Positions 62,109 through 64,000 of a DNA stretch of 64,000 nucleotides are shown here, in pieces; position 1 is the first letter of the stretch, and every line of letters begins with the position of its first letter. A program made the translations under genes and the position numbers. A model generated the notes under the pieces. The model was not told where the DNA came from. It did no database searches and was given only the letters and a program-made list of their open reading frames with translations. Source of the stretch: TMED109 sp002684605 (GTDB lineage Bacteria > Pseudomonadota > Alphaproteobacteria > TMED109); the NCBI GenBank assembly GCA_913046335.1, contig CAJWSU010000004.1:1-64000 (forward strand), in the 5' to 3' direction.

Positions 62109-63397
62109 TGAGTAGCAGAATATTTCAAGAAGAAATTGAAAAATTTACTTCTAACCATCCTAGAGTTATTGACCTTTCATTAGATAGGGTCGAGCGTTTA
62201 CTGTACAAATTAAATAATCCTCATTTGAAATTACCTCCTGTAATACATGTCGCTGGCACAAATGGTAAAGGATCTACTATTGCATTCCTTTCTGAAGCTT
62301 TAATATGCGCCGGAAAAAAAATACACGTATACACTTCTCCTCATTTAATAGAAGTCACAGAAAGGTTTAGAATTGCAAATGATATAATAAGTTATTCAAA
62401 ATTATTTGAGACGTTAGATTATTGTCTAGAGATTAATAATGGAGATCCAATTACTCAATTTGAACTGCTAACCTGCATTGCTTTTTTACTAATGTCTAAA
62501 AGTAAAGCCGATGTTGCAATAATTGAAACAGGTTTGGGAGGACGCTTGGACGCTACTAACGTAGTTGTAAAACCACTCTTAAATATAATAACTAGTATCT
62601 CTATTGATCATACTGATTTTTTGGGCAATACTTTAGAACTTATAGCTAGAGAAAAAGCAGGAATAATTAAAAATAATACTCTGTGTATTTCAGCACCCCA
62701 GCACCCTGAAGTAGAAAAAGTAATAATAAAAAAATGTGCTGAAAAAAAAACAACATTAATCGTATGTAAGGAAACCACTTTTTTTAAAGAAATTAAAGAT
62801 GGTTTTGAGATCAAAGGATTAAATAATCATAAATATACTTTTCCTAGTCCCTCTCTTAATGGCAGACATCAAATAGTAAATGCAGTTCTTGCAGCTACTT
62901 CTCTTATTTCTTGTTCTCAATTTGGCATAGGCATTGATTATATTAAAGAAGCTATTGCTTCTACTAATTGGCAAGGGCGACTAGAAAAAATCAATAAAGG
63001 AAATATCCAAAAACATATTTCAAGCTCTACTGAGGTTTGGATAGATGGAGGGCATAATATAGCAGGTGCCAAAGCAATTCAAAAATGGGCACAGGAGGGA
63101 AAAGTAAAAAAAATAATTTTGGTTTGTGGTTTTTTAAAAAATAAAGATGCAAAAACTATATTATTAATTTTAAAAAACATTATTAATTATATAGTTTTTG
63201 TACCTTTACAAAATAATAAGAATTGTTATTCAGTTAATGAATTAACAAGCATAGCTAAAACTTTAGATCTTAAGTCTTATATAAAAGCCTCTGTTAAGGA
63301 AGCTTTATATTCTGATCTAATTATACCAAAATCTAAGGTTTTAATATTTGGATCTCTATATTTGGTCGGTGAAGTATTAAATTTAGATAAAAGTTAG
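62108..63397 (+). CDS. folC: Folylpolyglutamate/dihydrofolate synthase
   Basis: FolC adds glutamate to dihydropteroate and to folates. The ATP loop is HVAGTNGKGSTIAFLSEAL. Mur-ligase-family blocks YTSPHLIEVTERFRI, ETGLGGRLDATN, IDHTDFLG and the C-terminal WIDGGHNIAGAKA follow. Length 429 aa. The 3' end overlaps the convergent trxA gene by 4 bases. The accD-folC-trxA order is standard in alphaproteobacteria. Confidence 0.95.
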   Translation: MSSRIFQEEIEKFTSNHPRVIDLSLDRVERLLYKLNNPHLKLPPVIHVAGTNGKGSTIAFLSEALICAGKKIHVYTSPHLIEVTERFRIANDIISYSKLFETLDYCLEINNGDPITQFELLTCIAFLLMSKSKADVAIIETGLGGRLDATNVVVKPLLNIITSISIDHTDFLGNTLELIAREKAGIIKNNTLCISAPQHPEVEKVIIKKCAEKKTTLIVCKETTFFKEIKDGFEIKGLNNHKYTFPSPSLNGRHQIVNAVLAATSLISCSQFGIGIDYIKEAIASTNWQGRLEKINKGNIQKHISSSTEVWIDGGHNIAGAKAIQKWAQEGKVKKIILVCGFLKNKDAKTILLILKNIINYIVFVPLQNNKNCYSVNELTSIAKTLDLKSYIKASVKEALYSDLIIPKSKVLIFGSLYLVGEVLNLDKS

Positions 63398-63714
63398 ATA
63401 TTTTTGTCAATCCATTCCTTAAGCTCAGTTTTTGAAGACATTCCTACTTTAGTATCAATTAGTTCTCCATTATTAAATAGCAGCATCGTTGGAATGCCTC
63501 TTATTTGATATTTTCCTGGTGTTTCAGGGTTGTCATCTACGTCCATTTTTCCGATAGTAATTTTATTACTATATTCTTCAGAAATTTCTTCAAGAATAGG
63601 ACCTATTTGCTTACAAGGACCGCACCATTCTGCCCAAAAATCAATAATAATAGGCTCTTTCTTGTTAATAACAGTTTCTTCAAATGTTTCATCAGATATT
63701 TTTATAGTGCTCAT
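63394..63714 (-). CDS. trxA: Thioredoxin
   Basis: A 106-aa thioredoxin with the active site DFWAEWCGPCKQIGP (Cys31, Cys34), KMDVDDNPETPGKYQIRGIPTM with the cis-proline, and a normal C terminus. It is read convergent to folC and lies downstream of the partial gene at the right edge. Confidence 0.97.
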   Translation of the reverse strand: MSTIKISDETFEETVINKKEPIIIDFWAEWCGPCKQIGPILEEISEEYSNKITIGKMDVDDNPETPGKYQIRGIPTMLLFNNGELIDTKVGMSSKTELKEWIDKNI

Positions 63715-63749
63715 AAGTTCAGGTCCTTGTTAATAAAGTTAAATATAAT

Positions 63750-64000
63750 TTATACATCTTGGTATTTTATTTCAATATCTTCAATTAAATTATTTAAATC
63801 ATTTAAATTATTTAAGGTGCTTACATCTTTCTCTTCTTCATATTTTGCTCTTAGGTCGTCAATGTCTTTGTATGCCTTTGGAATAGTATTCCATTTTTCT
63901 TCATTCGTACTAAAAATTTGTGTTGCTATATGCCTATTTATTTTGTTTAAATTTTCCTTAGGCAGTAACGAAGATTTTTCCTCATATATTAATCTTTCTG
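63750..64000 (-). CDS. Unidentified gene, C-terminal part
   Basis: About 83 codons entering from the right edge and ending at TAA 63750-63752 on the - strand. The visible tail is charged and helical, with IYEEKSSLLPKENLNKINRH and, near the end, a short Leu-Asn-Asn/Asp low-complexity run. In many alphaproteobacteria addA lies here upstream of trxA, but this tail shows no AddA signature, so I do not assign it. Confidence 0.6.
   Translation of the reverse strand, partial: ERLIYEEKSSLLPKENLNKINRHIATQIFSTNEEKWNTIPKAYKDIDDLRAKYEEEKDVSTLNNLNDLNNLIEDIEIKYQDV

Noticed and set aside
1..64000. CRISPR array, insertion sequence, prophage or rRNA genes
   Set aside because: No regularly spaced repeats, transposase, integrase, phage structural genes or rRNA sequence were seen on either strand.

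Overview
The window is AT-rich (roughly 30% GC by eye), compact chromosomal DNA. Gene order and content point to a free-living, low-GC alphaproteobacterium, probably a small-genome marine type. The order rimP-nusA-ylxR-infB-rbfA-truB-rpsO-pnp, the order aroA-cmk-rpsA-ihfB-lapA-pyrF-trpF-trpB-trpA-accD-folC-trxA, an alphaproteobacterial FYDLN zinc-ribbon protein beside aroA, and an NDUFS6-like zinc finger gene all support this. The exact lineage cannot be fixed from the sequence alone. TTG start codons are common. No rRNA, insertion sequence, integrase or CRISPR array is present.

Layout. 1-14.1 kb (+): end of a CorC-like gene, lnt, metK, a frameshifted trmB, then the translation and RNA-processing cluster rimP to pnp and a nitronate monooxygenase-like gene. 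14.1-20.9 kb: a small secreted protein and a Tat-motif amidohydrolase (-), a NosR-like FMN/iron-sulfur membrane protein (+), and an SF2 helicase (-). 21-24 kb: tRNA-Arg(ACG), panC and a gamma-glutamyltransferase. 24.1-30.6 kb (+): a structured inverted repeat, a PhyH-type dioxygenase, a SAF-domain oxidoreductase, a protein with two gamma-carbonic-anhydrase-like domains, a tiny membrane protein and a zinc-ribbon/RecD2 helicase fusion, then a gene-poor stretch with a second hairpin and a 3' fragment of a tRNA-Asn gene. 30.6-37.5 kb: nuclease, short-chain dehydrogenase, exported methyltransferase-like protein, enolase-superfamily enzyme, epoxide hydrolase-like enzyme, glutaredoxin, MazG-like protein, tRNA-Arg(CCG) and a DnaQ-like exonuclease. 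37.5-41.8 kb (-): a tightly packed envelope-type operon. 41.9-52.8 kb: zinc finger protein, MFS transporter, polA, flavin and aldo-keto reductases, a LysR regulator, an isolated pqqA, an EmrAB-like efflux pair and tRNA-Ala(GGC). 52.8-64 kb: FYDLN protein, aromatic amino acid, pyrimidine, tryptophan and fatty acid genes, rpsA, ihfB, folC, trxA and the 3' end of an unidentified gene.

The features I find most worth following are: (1) a FYDLN-type zinc ribbon fused to a RecD2 helicase, with the stand-alone ribbon protein 23 kb away; (2) a tandem gamma-carbonic-anhydrase-like protein whose two domains hold complementary halves of the metal site; (3) an isolated 24-codon pqqA with its own terminator and no other pqq gene in the window; (4) two long hairpins with C-rich loops and a tRNA-Asn 3' fragment; (5) intrinsic terminators placed directly against the start region of the next co-directional gene (rimP, and the genes starting at 14743 and 33124); and (6) a homopolymer frameshift in an otherwise conserved trmB. 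Family assignments are from motif reading only; no database search was possible.
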